Assembly (NCBI RefSeq): GCF_019175385.1
Contig: NC_083337.1
Location: 167,413,713-167,477,712, forward strand
From: Lycium barbarum
Lineage: Eukaryota > Streptophyta > Magnoliopsida > Solanales > Solanaceae
DNA length: 64,000 bases
Reading direction: 5' to 3'
The translations under genes and the position numbers were made by a program. Of this stretch, positions 1 through 13,200 are shown piece by piece (within the stretch, counting starts at the first letter, position 1; the number at the start of each line of letters is the position of its first letter). The notes below the pieces were generated by a model. The model was given only the letters and a program-made list of their open reading frames with translations, made no database searches and was not told the DNA's origin.

Positions 1-2
1 CC

Positions 3-213
3 GCAAGGGTGGCTCAGTTGGTTGAGCATGGGGCTTTCCTAGGTTCGAAATCCCCTGTTGTGCCTTCTGGGTTGAGCTCGTCGCACGGGGTTTGCCTAGT
101 GCGGGTTACCTCTCCTGTGTGGTTTGCGAGCTATTACACAGGAGCTGGGTTTACCCTGTGCGCACCCGAAGGGTAGCGGCTGCGGGTTCCCATGTCATAA
201 AAAATAAATAAAT
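3..213 (+). mobile_element. tRNA-derived SINE at window edge
   Basis: A pol III type box A (TGGCTCAGTTGG, 10-21) is followed by a box B (GGTTCGAAATCCC, 42-54), a GC-rich body, and an A-rich tail at about 197-213. This order is that of a tRNA-derived SINE rather than a tRNA gene, because no cloverleaf closes and the unit is about 200 bp. The true 5' end and its target-site duplication may lie left of the window. Confidence 0.7.
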
Positions 214-238
214 TATGCAGCACTGATCAGTCTAACTT

Positions 239-1957
239 TCCTTTTTCATTGGGCTGGGATAAGACTTTGAATTTCTATTCCTTCATTTCCTCTGTCAGTG
301 CGACCCTTTGGTTAATCTGATAGGGAGTTAATTTCACTCGTATATTAAGAGTACCTTCATGACTATTGGCTTCTATTTCTAAGTTATTCTTTTGAAGTGT
401 ATAAAGGTAGTCTACATAGACTCTTATCTGTCACTGGAGAAGGGCAACTTGCAGACCACTGCACTAAAAAGGAAGAAAAAGATGATAAGAAAACGATGAG
501 CAAAGAGATTCATTATTGTTTGAAGCAAAAGTTTCAAATAATTTATTTCAGGCTCCATTCTCTCTTCTATCTTTACCATTAGGGCAACCTGTTATAGCTT
601 CTTCTAGTACCAAAAATCCTTTCTCTTATAGCCGGTACTCCCAACTTTACATATGTAATATCCATTTTATCCTTGAAAGTTTTGCCATACATGAAGACTC
701 CAATTCTATAGTCTATTATAGACTGTCTATCCTGTTTGGACCAGAAAACTTTGTCCCTGCAATTAATGAAACAGCTTGTACGCGTCCCAGAATTGCCTCA
801 TTAGATCAGGTAATGCCATTTTGAGTATCAGATCATCTTGAAATGGTTAAACAGCTCGTCTCTTTCTTATAAACATACCCAGTAAAATGATATTGTGGCT
901 TGCACATCCCCTTGTTTCGATGCCTTGGACCTATTCCATACTCCAGAGACTTGGAAACTTATCACTTTGATTTCATGCAATTGAATGAACTACTGAATTT
1001 GGAGGGTAAAATCTAAAGAAAGAAGAAATCATTGAGCTCTTTTTCTTACTTTATATTTTTCCTTGAGAAGTTAAAGTTATGGTGCACACTTACTGACAGT
1101 TATGGGTATGTCCTGTTCCCTTAATATCAGTAGAGCTGAACTGACTCATAGTCTCTACTTGGAGCTGTATGTCCTGTGGTTCCCTTAATATCAGTAGAGC
1201 ACTAGAACTGAACTGACTCACAGCTTTATCTAATTCTGATCCTGAGAGGTAATTGCTAAACAAAGTCACTTACATGGCAATGGTGTCCCTGTTGAAAAAA
1301 ATTGCTTGGCTTATTGATCTCAGTGATAATCAGCATTTCAAAGTGGTTGTGAATAGTTGTGATTATTCTCTTCTGAATGTGTCAATTGCATTTGACCCTT
1401 CTATGTATGAAGGATTGATGTTGCCGATCTCAACTAGTTTGCGATTGAGGCATGGTTGATTGATTGATTTGACCCTCCTTTAGGTGCAACAAACTGTTCT
1501 AGCTGTTGCATGAAATCCTTGCACTCGAAATCTGTAGCTGAGCAAACAGTTTATACCTTGAGAAGATAGCAGTTTGAGAGTCTTTACAGCTTGGCATTCA
1601 GCCATGAAACTTTGAGAGTATTTTAGTATATAACAACAACAACAACAGGCCCAGTAGAATCCCATCACGTGGGGAATCCCACCACGTGGGGTTTGAGAGT
1701 ACTTTAGTAGACGAATTCAAAATGACCTGAACCGATCAAGTTTTCTGGAGAAAGGCCACTGGTTAGTGTATTGCCTAAAGAAGACAAGATACGTTTTTTT
1801 CCCTTCACCATCCTAGCTTAGTGCAGCAAAAGATAAACCAAAGTGAGAGACAGAGGTAAGAAAATGGATATCAACTCTACAGCATTCGGCTTATGGCTTT
1901 CTTAATTCGAGCAGTGCATGGCTTCAATTGCACTCTGATACCTCTACAAGTGTTGGG
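239..1957. other. Intergenic DNA, no gene recognised
   Basis: Short open frames occur here, for example 516-824 on the plus strand, which ends near a GT that could be a splice donor. None shows a domain or motif I recognise, and none extends into a convincing multi-exon gene. Two near-copies of a sequence ending in CAGTAGAGC occur at about 1100-1140 and 1165-1210. The stretch may be the tail or ruin of a gene. Confidence 0.4.
1628..1692 (-). repeat. SINE 3'-end remnant
   Basis: A run of CAA triplets is followed by a body reading CCCAGTAGAATCCCA and a repeated CACGTGGGG motif. It resembles the reverse complement of the 3' end of the SINE at 3456-3622, whose family ends in a TTG-repeat tail. 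Only this end is present. The call is by resemblance. Confidence 0.45.
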
Positions 1958-1962
1958 TTACC

Positions 1963-4900
1963 TGTCATACCCCATTTTAACCGGGTTAAAGTAGAAGTAC
2001 GACATATTGGTGATTCCTATTTTTTGTTTGTGTTAAGGAGTCGCCACCTAATTATTTATGGTGAATTAGGACACCTAAAGTCTATTAAAGTTATGTTTAA
2101 AGTTAACTCTGTTTAAGGTCTGCGAAACTTAAGATTCTAGGTAAGGGTTCAATTAGTCTAAAGGGAAGGTATTAGGCATCCTTTAAGACCCATTAACAAT
2201 GGTTAATCGACCGGACTAAAATTTAATTAGGCTAAGTGTAAATGTAATGTTTAAATGTTTAAGAAAATATCTTATAAGTATTCCTAAAGTTATTTAAAGT
2301 AAAACTTAGTTTAGTTAAAATAAACTAAAAGAAACAGGACATGTGATGTTTATATGTGTTTGAAGAAAAGTGAGTTATGCCGACTCACAAATTAAAAGAG
2401 TTATTGTAAGATTAATGTTAAATAAGTTTTTAAAGGTTTCATATAAAGACTAATAGTTTAATATATATATGTAAGGATTGTTTTAACAAATATACGTTTG
2501 AAGCGTTGAAAAAGAGCTAAAGTGAAAGAGTTATCCGTGAAACTAGTTTGCCTTTTTTATTTCTCAAATGAGTTAGCATTAGTGTCAAATATGTAATGTT
2601 TTAAATTTATAAGATAGTAAGAGCAAATCTTGATTCTTTTAACTCAAATGAATATAAATTTGCGATATTGAAGATCAATTATTCTAAAAAAAAGTAAATA
2701 TTATGGATACCATAAATGATTCTAATAATATAAAAAAGAAGAAAATGAAACTCTGTGGAATTGATTATTATTAGCTTTCCTTAAATTACTACCCATTATT
2801 AAATTAAACTCCACTAATTTGCTAAAGTTCATCTAGATTAATAAACAAAAGTGTTAGTCACACAACACAAATTAAATGCACAAAGATAAAAATAGAAGAG
2901 TGAAGAAGTTAAATGGGCTCCAGCCCATTTTTATGATTGCTGTAACTAAGCTACTGTTGGGTTATGGCCCAGTCATTTTGGACTGCTGTGGCTGTCTGTT
3001 TGCTGTTGACATTGATTGGGCTTTGGCCCAAATTTTATTTCCTTGTTTGGCTGTAGGTTGGCTGACTTGAAAGAGAAATTGCGTTGGGTTTTAGCCCAAC
3101 ACCGAATGCGGGGGATGACGGGTCGCTTGGACTCGTATGCGAGATGTCATGCATAAAACGAAAAGGAACGATTAGTATACGATCAATAAATAAGGTTAAA
3201 CACATAAAATGCAACTCAAAACAAATCAGTAATTATGTATACACTGTATATTTTGGCATATCTTCTGTATATACAACCGTAAGGATATATAGAAGATTAA
3301 TATTGGAAAAAAAACCTTAATCCATAACGACCCATCTGATCTCCTTGTTAACGTGCTTAAATAAGACATACCAGCAATATACGTATATATACATGCTGCA
3401 TGCTTTACAATATATAGGGGAGGCAACCTTTAGATATAGGCAGAAGCAATATATGGTCACTACCCAGTGTAATCCCACAATAGTGGGGTCTGGGGAGGGT
3501 AAGATGTACGCAGCCTTACCCCTACCTGGGTAGGGAGGCTGTTTCCGATTGACCCTCGGCAACCCTCCTCCTTTATCCGGGCTTGGGACCGGCAATGTGA
3601 GCGAGCTCACACAGGCGGAGTTGCAGAAGCAATATATGATTACCAAAAATGAGACAGACCTCCAAAACAATACATGGGCAGAATACAAATTAGCAGATGG
3701 GCAAACTTTGAAGTCCCTTTTTAGCAAATGATACAGATGTGCACTATGCACAATTGATTTAAGATAACTCTCCAATAAATGACAAGCAGATTTACATAGG
3801 TATTGCGTGGTAAATTTTGATCATATTCCAATCAAAACAAAACCCCAAGATGTGCATAAGTCCATTAGATTATCCAATGAAGTTCATAGATACCATGTTT
3901 TGTATTGAAAGAAAACAAACTCTAAAACCTTCCATCTTCATTCTAAAACCCAGAATTCCGGACTATTTAGCAAGATTATAAACATATTGCCCAGCCCGAA
4001 ACAGAATCACACAGAGGTTTTGGCAAATTATTATGTAATGACTAGATACATGTGAAGAGTTATTTCAGATAAGGTGTTACACAAATAGGCAAATAGGCAT
4101 GAACAGGTTGGGGATACCTGGTACAGGATTCTTTAGGCCATTTTTTAGCTCCGTAAGTTATTGCAAACATATATAGGTACTCAGTCAAGTCGAGTTATGG
4201 TTAAGTCCCTTCCAACAGATACACATGTAGTTTGAGTGGTCAAGATATAATAATCAACCATGTAGGCAGGGCATTCTCAGAGATGGACGTTACTTTTTGT
4301 GGTACAGTGAAGTGGGGCGTCGAGGCCTTGAATCCCTGCTCGAACTCGAAGCGAACCGAAACCCAATTAAAGTAACTAGAGTTTTAAACAGAAAAGGAAA
4401 GGAAAATAGAGTAATTGTTGGCTGTTTTTTGTTGATTAAAACTTGTGTTTTGTAGGGGATTGTCGTGGTTCCAGGATCTTTGTCGATGTTAGGATTCCTT
4501 TTTCTTTTTTCTCTCTTTAACAGAACCATTCGTCCTGAATTTATAGGGCTTCGTTTGGTTTAAGAAAAGAGAGGAGCGTATGATAGAGACGAAGGAGTGG
4601 GGGACAAGCGTGGGGGGACAGCGGCGAGTGGGAGTGGCAGGGAGTGTGGGGGACAGTGGTGAGTGGAGGGGGTGTGAGGAAAAGAGGAGCAGGTGAAGCG
4701 GGTAGGGTTGGAGAGAAGAGAGAGAGCTGAAGGGGATGGGGGAGGCGGAAAAAAATGAGGGAAAAGAAAGAGAGGAGAGTGAGGGCTTAGGGTAAAGAAT
4801 AAGGGAATTGGGCCGGACCGGGTAGGGTAGAAAATGGGCTGGTCCGTTTAGTATTTTAGTTGGGTTGAAAATGTGGGTTGGGTAGGGAAATAATGTGAGC

Positions 4901-5279
4901 TGATTTGTTTGGGGTAGGGAAATAATAGATTGGTCCGAAAAATGTGTGTCCTTCCTCCGCTATTTAATTATTTTTGGGATTCTAATTTAATAATTGGTAT
5001 AATATATATTATGTAAAGACAATAAATAATTAATATGTAAAAATAAATATTTTGCAAAGTGTTTATCTTGTAATTAATTTAACGAGTCCAAACCCGAAAC
5101 GAAAACGATGACTAGCTGTTCAAAATTTATGATAAAGTAATGCTCATAATGTCAAAAATATAAGTAGTGATATTAATAGTAGTAGCAAAAATATTGTGAA
5201 AATAAAGTATTTAGCTCGTCAGTAAATTTAGAAATCCGAGTAAACTAAAATAAAAGAGGGACAAAATTGGGTTTCAACA
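1963..5279 (-). repeat. 3' LTR of the Ogre-like element
   Basis: On the minus strand this LTR starts TGTTGAAACCC and ends GGGGTATGACA; on the plus strand it runs from TGTCATACCCC to TTTCAACA. It is 3317 bp and matches 10260-13391 at a constant offset until a 183-bp difference caused by a SINE. The first ~1350 plus-strand bases are almost identical to the other LTR, and most substitutions lie beyond about 3316. A TATA-like TATAAATTC sits on the minus strand at 4537-4545. Confidence 0.92.
3456..3622 (-). mobile_element. SINE inserted in the left LTR
   Basis: This 167-bp block is absent from the other LTR and is bounded by a perfect 16-bp duplication, GCAGAAGCAATATATG (3440-3455 and 3623-3638). 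The plus strand shows the reverse complement of a SINE 3' end (CAGTGTAATCCCAC, then GGTCTGGGGAGGGTA), as in the Au-type SINEs common in solanaceous genomes. Because only one LTR carries it, it inserted after the retrotransposon did. The family name is inferred from memory of the consensus. Confidence 0.85.
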
Positions 5280-5299
5280 GATGCCCCTCTTCGACCGGA
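5280..5299 (-). other. Polypurine tract of the Ogre-like element
   Basis: On the minus strand a purine-rich run (GAAGAGGGGCATC) immediately precedes the LTR start. This is the position of the plus-strand DNA primer in LTR retrotransposons, and it fixes the element's minus orientation. Confidence 0.75.
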
Positions 5300-6308
5300 G
5301 ACGATGTAAGAGTCTTCGGGCGAAGAAGTTGACGTAGTAGCCAAATTTGTTTGGACCGACGAATATGAGTTTGTAAGAAAGTACGGTTTAGGAAAATTAA
5401 TGAAAATATTATGAGGAGCGAAGAAATTATGAAAAATTATGGCCGAATCTCAGTTTCGAGTTGTCTACATATCTCGGGCTGCACGAGAATCAGGCCATGT
5501 GTAGTTCGAAAGTTTTGTGGATTCATAATCTTGCGGGGGTTGTAGACAGGTGACGCGAACGTTCAAGAATGGAACATATGCTTATAGCCTCCTAATTATA
5601 AATGTGGCGCGCAACACAACTTTAAGTAGGACTCTATTAGACACGATGTAAATTCTCCAAAATGCCCCAGTGTTGAATTATGGAGACGCTGGGGATGTAG
5701 AAAGGAATATGAGATTGTGAAAAGAGTAGATTTAGTAGAGTTTTAGCGGAGGATGTGAAAGAGAATTTTAACCTACGTATCACGTGTTTGTGGACATAGG
5801 CGGAATTGAGTTCGAGAGTAGATTCGTGACCTTTGCTTGTGAGTTTGGTATACCTCTTTAGCAAATTTGCCCCAGTTCACTGCGTAAGATAAAGTTCCAC
5901 GTTGTGCTGTGTCCCTGCAGGTTGTATTTTCTGCCAAAACTGAAATTCATGTCAAAATTAGTAATAAAGTTAAAAAATGTAAAACTATAAAGAGTGTAAA
6001 TGATAGTAAATATGATTGGGGGAATGAAAAATGAAGCCGTGTGGCCAATGTTCTCTCTGGTTGTCTTCAGGGACTTGAATGAATGTGTGATGCGTATGCT
6101 GAGGATGTGATAATATCTCTAGTTGCATTTGAAGATGATAGTGATAAGGTCTCCGGCTGTCTTCCGGGACTCGATGATAACTGATATTTGCGAATTTTAA
6201 GGTAAATTCATTAAAGTGGTAAAGTAGATGATGAAATAAAGGAATGAAGTAAGGAGTAAAATAAGTGTATAGCCGTTTGGCTTTATGCAGGTGAGGCCGT
6301 GTAGCCAT

Positions 6309-6729
6309 GCGATGTCTCCGGTTGTCTTTGGGGACTTGATGATATGTCTCCGGTTGTCTTCGGGGACTTGATGCTATGTCTCCGGTTGTCTTCGGGGACT
6401 TGATGATATGTCTCCGGTTGTCTTCGGAGGCTTAATGATATGTCTCCGGTTGTTTTCGGGGACTTGATGCTACGTCTCCGGTTGTTTTCGGGGACTTGAT
6501 GCTATGTCTCCGGTTGTCTTCGGGGACTTGATGTTACGTCTCCGGTTGTTTTCGGGGACTTGATGATATGTCTCTGGTTGTCTTCGAGGACTTGATGCTA
6601 TGTCTCCGGTTGTCTTCGGGGACTTGATGCTACGTCTCCGGTTGTTTTCGGGGACTTGATGCTATGTCTCCGGTTGTCTTCGGGGACTTGATGCTACGTC
6701 TCCGGTTGTTTTCGGGGACTTGATGATAA
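6309..6729. repeat. 32-bp tandem array in the Ogre interior
   Basis: About 13 units of 32 bp are each built around TCTCCGGTTGTCTTCGGGGA, whose ends can pair imperfectly (CTCCG with CGGGG). Single units recur at about 6080, 6150, 6775 and 6980. It is non-coding, lying between the primer site and the polypurine tract of the retrotransposon. Confidence 0.85.
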
Positions 6730-6825
6730 ATGATGTAGTCGTTTGGCTTATGCGGGTGAGGCTGTGTAGCCATGTGATGTCTCCGGTTGTCTTCAGAGAC
6801 TCGACGCCAATCCTGTAAAATAAAA

Positions 6826-7275
6826 TATGTGAATTCTTATTTTAGGGTAGAATGACCCAATATGTCCTATTTTAGGGTGGACAGACCCAAGTATCCTATT
6901 TTAGGGCGGAAGGAACTCGATATCCTATTTTAGGGTGGAAGAACCCGATATGTCCTATTTTAGGGGGGACGAACCCAAGCATGTCTCCGGTTGTTTTCGA
7001 GGACATGATGCATATGCCGTGTGAGGCATTTAAAGAAATGATATCCTATTAAAGGCGGATGAGCCTAAAATGTCCTATTAAAGGCGGACAATCCTAAAGT
7101 GTCCTATTGAAGGCGGACAATCCTAGAGTGTCCTATTAAAGGCGGACGAGCCTAATTGTCCTATTAAAGGCGGACGGGCCTAAATGTCCTATGAAAGGCG
7201 GACGAGCCTAAAGTGTCCTATTAAAGGCGGACAATCCTAGAGTGTCTTATTAAAGGCGGACGAGCCTAAATGCTG
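6826..7275. repeat. Two related 27-29-bp tandem arrays
   Basis: The first array (about 6826-6985) repeats TCCTATTTTAGGGTGGA followed by GAACCC. The second (about 7045-7275) repeats GTCCTATTAAAGGCGGACGA followed by GCCTAA. The shared layout (TCCTATT, then GG-rGACGA-CC) suggests that the two arrays diverged from one unit. A stray unit lies at 7409-7432. No coding potential is evident. Confidence 0.8.
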
Positions 7276-8329
7276 TGCGTTTGCGAACAATGATGTTGTC
7301 CCTTTGTCGGGCATTTGAAAGTAATAATGCAATGCGATGCGATGCCTTTGCAGTGCGGGAATTTGAAAGCAGTAGTGCATATGCAGTGCGATGCTTTTGA
7401 AGAAATGATGTCCTATTAAAGGCGGACGAGCCTAAAATTTATAGTTATCCTCGGTGTATGATATTGATGCCTCCAGCTGTCTTCGGAGATGCCTCCAGCT
7501 GTCTTGGATACTTAACAATGATTCCTGCAAAGTTCAGAGTAAAATGGTTAAAGCTGGTAAAGTATATGATAAAGTAATTGATAAAGTATGGAGTAAAGTG
7601 GTGGAATAGCCGTCTGGCTTATGATGTCGATGGTATCGTGACAGGCCAAATTCAGGACACGTAATCTTAATTTAATTTGTCTTCAATCTCGTCAACCTAC
7701 AAAAACAGGTATATAAAGTCATAAAATTATTGTGATAAAAATAATTTAAAAGATAAGGTTGGAAGTAAAGCCGTATGGCTTTTTGAGGCGAGGCCACAAT
7801 GGGCCAAAGGATGCTTTTCTGCCATGATTGATAGACTTGACTGTTGATCCCGCGCTTTTAGGTTCCTGCACTCAAAGAAAAATTCTTAGTTTGGGAGGGG
7901 GAAGTTGATTCGTGTTGACTCGAAGCTTGACGTTGTTGGCATTCCATTTGTCTTGTTTGTTTGGATCTTGTGATCTCCGTTCAAGCCTCGGTAGATGAAC
8001 AGTAGTGAAATAATTGAAAGAAAGTATTTCATTTGAAAGGTAGGTGTGTAAGTGTATGTATAAGGAAATGTAACTATACGTATATAAGTTGTGAAATGTG
8101 TATATGTAAATGTATGTATGTAAGGAAAGATATATATGTAAATGTATATATATGTAAGTTGTAAAATATTCTGTCAACTTCGGATTGTGACACCTCTAAA
8201 GTAATTGGTCTATAATACTTCCTGTCTGATAGCCTCAATATTGTCGATGTCTAACCGTTCTTTCGTCTATATCTTTTCAAAATATGCCCCAGTTTTGGGT
8301 TCAAAAGGGTATGCTAAACTTATGTTGTG

Positions 8330-8715
8330 GTGTGACCGAACCCTGTATAGGTTGCCTACGTATCCCATCAAAGGAATCAGGTCAGAACGTAGTTCGTGAG
8401 GTATATAAGAATGGTTTAAAATTTTCTAATAAGGGACCGAACCCGATGTGGATTGCCTACGTATCCCGCCATGGGAATCAGGTCGGCGTAGTTCTGTTAT
8501 GTAAATGGCTAAAGGTTTGTAGGATTTCTATCTAAATATGATTGACCTGTATGTTGATAGTCTACGAATCCCGTCGAGGGAATCACGTCATGTGTAATTC
8601 TCCTTACATAAGGATTTCTGATTTTATGTTATAATGCAACCGAACCCTACGTGGGCTGCCTACGTATCCCACCACGGGAATCAGGTCGGAACGTAGTTCG
8701 TATCGTATATTAAAG
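8330..8715. repeat. Hairpin-forming repeats, CTACGTATCC family
   Basis: Four imperfect units contain CCTACGTATCCC, then a short spacer, GGGAATCAGGTCGG and ACGTAGTTC, centred near 8365, 8470, 8570 and 8670. CTACGT and ACGTAG are inverted repeats, with CCC and GGG inside, so each unit can fold into a stem-loop. A further copy lies at about 5457-5515. The same motif recurs in the second element at 18995-19045 and 22060-22412, so it is a conserved part of this retrotransposon lineage. Confidence 0.75.
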
Positions 8716-8719
8716 GAAA

Positions 8720-10237
8720 GGTTGCAAACTAGGTTGTCTAACCTAATATTGTCTTTCAATGTCTTCTTGACTGATAGCTTTCATGCTTGTATCATTGTCT
8801 ATAGGCTATTTCAATTTCTTCTAAGTGGAATTTTGTTTTGTTCTCTAGTTTTCTTTGTTACTCTCTCGAGACGTATGTTGTCTTGTTCGTTCATCTTATG
8901 TCATAATCATAGAGTTGGCAGATTTGATAAGTAAAGTAGAAAATAACAATAACAGATGATTAAGGAAAATTCAAAATGCATTCATAGTTTTTTTGCGATG
9001 AAGCAAAGCAAACAAAAGTTTTGGGCATGATTCAAGCCTCAATTTAAAAAACAAGTTCACTACATGTTCAAACTACCAAGTCTCCTGGAGTAAGAATCTG
9101 ATTCTCCAATGTCTCTCCCGGTTCGGCATCCCGGATGGTCGGTGTCTCGGTGTCAACATGAATCAACTCTTTGGGGATTAAATGAAAGAAACGTAAAGTG
9201 CAAACGATGTTAGTCTCATTAACACATGTCTAGGTAAAGTAAAGTCAAGTAAGGCATGTAGCAAATAATTTATCAAAATAGAGTCAAACAAGTTGTCAAA
9301 CAAGTATATCAAATAATAACGCATCCTAATATGCATGTGACCTCTTTGTGCCAGAGGTAGGCCTATCGTTTGTTTGAAGGGTAAAGTGTGCCATAATACG
9401 TCATCCCGTTGCTTTGATTAATTAAACAAATTCTATTTCCCCAAAATAAAGTACAAAAGTTGTGTAATATTTATTATATGTCAAATGAATACAACATAAA
9501 GTGTTTCCTAATCTAAGTAAAGAAAATACAATTTCCTATGTCTAAATTTCAGCTCCGTTTTTGTAAAGTCCTTGATCTTCGTCGTTCGTTGTACTCCAAT
9601 AAAAATTCATACCTGTCATAGGAACGTTAGTCATTCCTTCCCTTCTAAAGTTTAATTAATTAGAGCAAATAGTCAATATTTAGGCACAATTATTCTTCAA
9701 ACATGCTCATAAAGTATGATTATTGTCGCTTGGGGTCGTGAACCCGCTTGGACGTTTGGGTAAAGTCATCTAATGGGCTTAATACACCAAGGGCATTAAA
9801 CCTCCTAAGTTATGACATGTATGCTCTTAATAAAAGGTGTTGGTTTAGCTCTATCTTAGGCTGACTAAGAGTTGGTTTACTGGACGCAAGGTTCCCGAGT
9901 GGACTACTCGAGTGAGAAGGCTACGCGGTCCCCGTTACTCGGGCACCCCGCGCATACGCCAACTCTCCTAAAATTTGGATTCTACGAAAGAAATTTGCGG
10001 GTGCGCAAAACACACCTCGCGTGTACGTGTGATAGTGCGAGGTTTCCAGAAATGGAGGAAATATGAACGGAATGACAATTAATCAAAGCAGTAACACTTA
10101 AACAGTTTATATCAAACAAACAATTAATCACGTAAACAAATAGTAGCATGTAAAACAGTTTAGGCAAATAAAGTAACTAAGTTAGCATACAAAGCCTAAT
10201 TAAATCAAAGTCATGTTATGGTTAGAACCTAGATAAT
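8720..10237. other. Non-coding 5' interior of the Ogre-like element
   Basis: In element orientation this lies just downstream of the primer binding site, where ORF1/gag would sit in an autonomous Ogre. I see no frame with gag-like features, only scattered stops and AT-rich sequence. It is probably leader sequence left after loss of the coding part. Confidence 0.6.
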
Positions 10238-10256
10238 ATCCCCAGCAGAGTCGCCA
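10238..10256 (-). other. Primer binding site, tRNA-Arg type
   Basis: The minus strand reads TGGCGACTCTGCTGGGGAT three bases after the LTR end. That is complementary to the 3' end of plant tRNA-Arg (CCCAGCAGAGTCGCCA or close variants). tRNA-Arg priming is characteristic of Ogre elements. It fixes LTR2 (10260-13391) as the 5' LTR. Confidence 0.85.
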
Positions 10257-10259
10257 AGC

Positions 10260-13200
10260 TGTCATACCCCATTTTAACCGGGTTAAAGTAGAAGTACGAC
10301 ATATTGGTGATTCCTATTTTTTGTTTGTGTTAAGGAGTCGCCACCTAATTATTTATGGTGAATTAGGACACCTAAAGTCTATTAAAGTTATGTTTAAAGT
10401 TAACTCTGTTTAAGGTCTGCGAAACTTAAGATTCTAGGTAAGGGTTCAATTAGTCTAAAGGGAAGGTATTAGGCATCCTTTAAGACCCATTAACAATGGT
10501 TAACCGACCGGACTAAAATTTAATTAGGCTAAGTGTAAATGTAATGTTTAAATGTTTAAGAAAATATCTTATAAGTATTCCTAAAGTTATTTAAAGTAAA
10601 ACTTAGTTTAGTTAAAATAAACTAAAAGAAACAGGACATGTGATGTTTATATGTGTTTGAAGAAAAGTGAGTTATGCCGACTCACAAATTAAAAGAGTTA
10701 TTGTAAGATTAATGTTAAATAAGTTTTTAAAGGTTTCATATAAAGACTAATAGTTTAATATATATATGTAAGGATTGTTTTAACAAATATACGTTTGAAG
10801 CGTTGAAAAAGAGCTAAAGTGAAAGAGTTATCCGTGAAACTAGTTTGCCTTTTTTATTTCTCAAATGAGTTAGCATTAGTGTCAAATATGTAATGTTTTA
10901 AATTTATAAGATAGTAAGAGCAAATCTTGATTCTTTTAACTCAAATGAATATAAATTTGCGATATTGAAGATCAATTATTCTAAAAAAAAGTAAATATTA
11001 TGGATACCATAAATGATTCTAATAATATAAAAAAGAAGAAAATGAAACTCTGTGGAATTGATTATTATTAGCTTTCCTTAAATTACTACCCATTATTAAA
11101 TTAAACTCCACTAATTTGCTAAAGTTCATCTAGATTAATAAACAAAAGTGTTAGTCACACAACACAAATTAAATGCACAAAGATAAAAATAGAAGAGTGA
11201 AGAAGTTAAATGGGCTCCAGCCCATTTTTATGATTGCTGTAACTAAGCTACTGTTGGGTTATGGCCCAGTCATTTTGGACTGCTGTGGCTGTCTGTTTGC
11301 TGTTGACATTGATTGGGCTTTGGCCCAAATTTTATTTCCTTGTTTGGCTGTAGGTTGGCTGACTTGAAAGAGAAATTGCGTTGGGTTTTAGCCCAACACC
11401 GAATGCGGGGGATGACGGGTCGCTTGGACTCGTATGCGAGATGTCATGCATAAAACGAAAAGGAACGATTAGTATACGATCAATAAATAAGGTTAAACAC
11501 ATAAAATGCAACTCAAAACAAATCAGTAATTATGTATACACTGTATATTTTGGCATATCTTCTGTATATACAACCGTAAGGATATATAGAAGATTAATAT
11601 TGGAAAAAAAAACTTAATCCATAACGACCCATCTGATCTCCTTGTTAAGGTGCTTAAATAAGACATACCAGCAATATACGTATATATACATGCTGCATGC
11701 TTTACAATATATAGGGGAGACAGCCTTTAGATATAGGCAGAAGCAATATATGATTACCAAAAATGAGACAGACCTCCAAAACAATACATGGGCAGAATAC
11801 AAATTAGCAGATGGGCAAACTTTGAAGTCCCTTTTTAGCAAATGATACAGATGTGCACTATGCACAATTGATTTAAGATAACTCTCCAATAAATGACAAG
11901 CAAATTTACATAGGTATTGCGTGGTAAATTTTGATCATATTCCAATCAAAACAAAACCCCAAGATGTGCATAAGTCCATTAGATTATCCAATTAAGTTCA
12001 TAGATACCATGTTTTGTATTGAAAAAAACAAACTCTAAAGCCTTCCATCTTCATTCTAAAACCCAGAATTCCGGACTATTTAGCAAGATTATAGACATAT
12101 TGCCCAGCCCGAAACAGAATCACACAGAGGTCTTGGCAAATTATTATGTAATGACTAGATGCATGTGAAGAGTTATTTCAGATAAGGTGTTACACAAATA
12201 GGCAAATAGGCATGAACAGGTTGGGGATACCTGGTACAGGGTTCTTTAGGCCATTGTTTAGCTTTGTAAGTTATTGCAAACATATATAGGTACTCAGTCA
12301 AGTCGAGTTATGGTTAAGTCCCTTCCAACAGATACACATGTAGTTTGAGTGGTCAAGATATAATAATCAACCATGTAGGCAGGGCATTCTCAGAGATGGA
12401 CGTTACTTTTTGTGGTACAGTGAAGTGGGGCGTCGAGGCCTTGAATCCCTGCTCGAACTCGAAGCGAACCGAAACCCAATTAAAGTAACTTTCAGTTTTA
12501 AACAGAAAAGGAAAGGAAAATAGAGTAATTGTTGGCTGTTTTTTGTTGATTAAAACTTGTGTTTTGTAGGGGATTGTCGTGGTTCCAGGATCTTTGTCGA
12601 TGTTAGGATTCCTTTTTTTTTTTCTCTCTTTAACAGAACCATTCGCCCCGAATTTATAGGGCTTCGTTTGGTTTAAGAAAAGAGAGGAGCGTATGATAGA
12701 GACGAAGGAGTGGGGGACAAGCGTGGGGGGACAGCGGCGAGTGGGAGTGGCAGGGAGTGTGGGGGACAGCGGTGAGTGGAGGGGGTGTGAGGAAAAGAGG
12801 AGCAGGTGAAGCGGGTAGGGTTGGAGAGAAGAGAGAGAGCTGAAGGGGATGGGGGAGGCGGAAAAAAATAAGGGAAAAGAAAGAGAGGAGAGTGAGGGCT
12901 TAGGGTAAAGAATAAGGGAATTGGGCCGGACCGGGTAGGGTAGAAAATGGGCTGGTCCGTTTAGTATTTTAGTTGGGTTGAAAATGTGGGTTGGGTAGGG
13001 AAATAATGTGGGCTGATTTGTTTGGGTAGGGAAATAATAGATTGGTCCGAAAAATGTGTGTCCTTCCTCCGCTATTTAATTATTTTTGGGATTCTAATTT
13101 AATAATTGGTATAATATATATTATGTAAAGACAATAAATAATTAATATGTAAAAATAAATATTTTGCAAAGTGTTTATCTTGTAATTAATTTAACGAGTC

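Noticed and set aside
3..80. tRNA gene at the left edge
   Set aside because: Box A and box B are present, but the acceptor stem does not close and an A-rich tail follows a 200-bp body, so it is a SINE.
516..824. Possible exon of an unknown gene
   Set aside because: It ends near a GT that could be a donor, but no domain, second exon or promoter could be supported. It is kept only as unexplained DNA.
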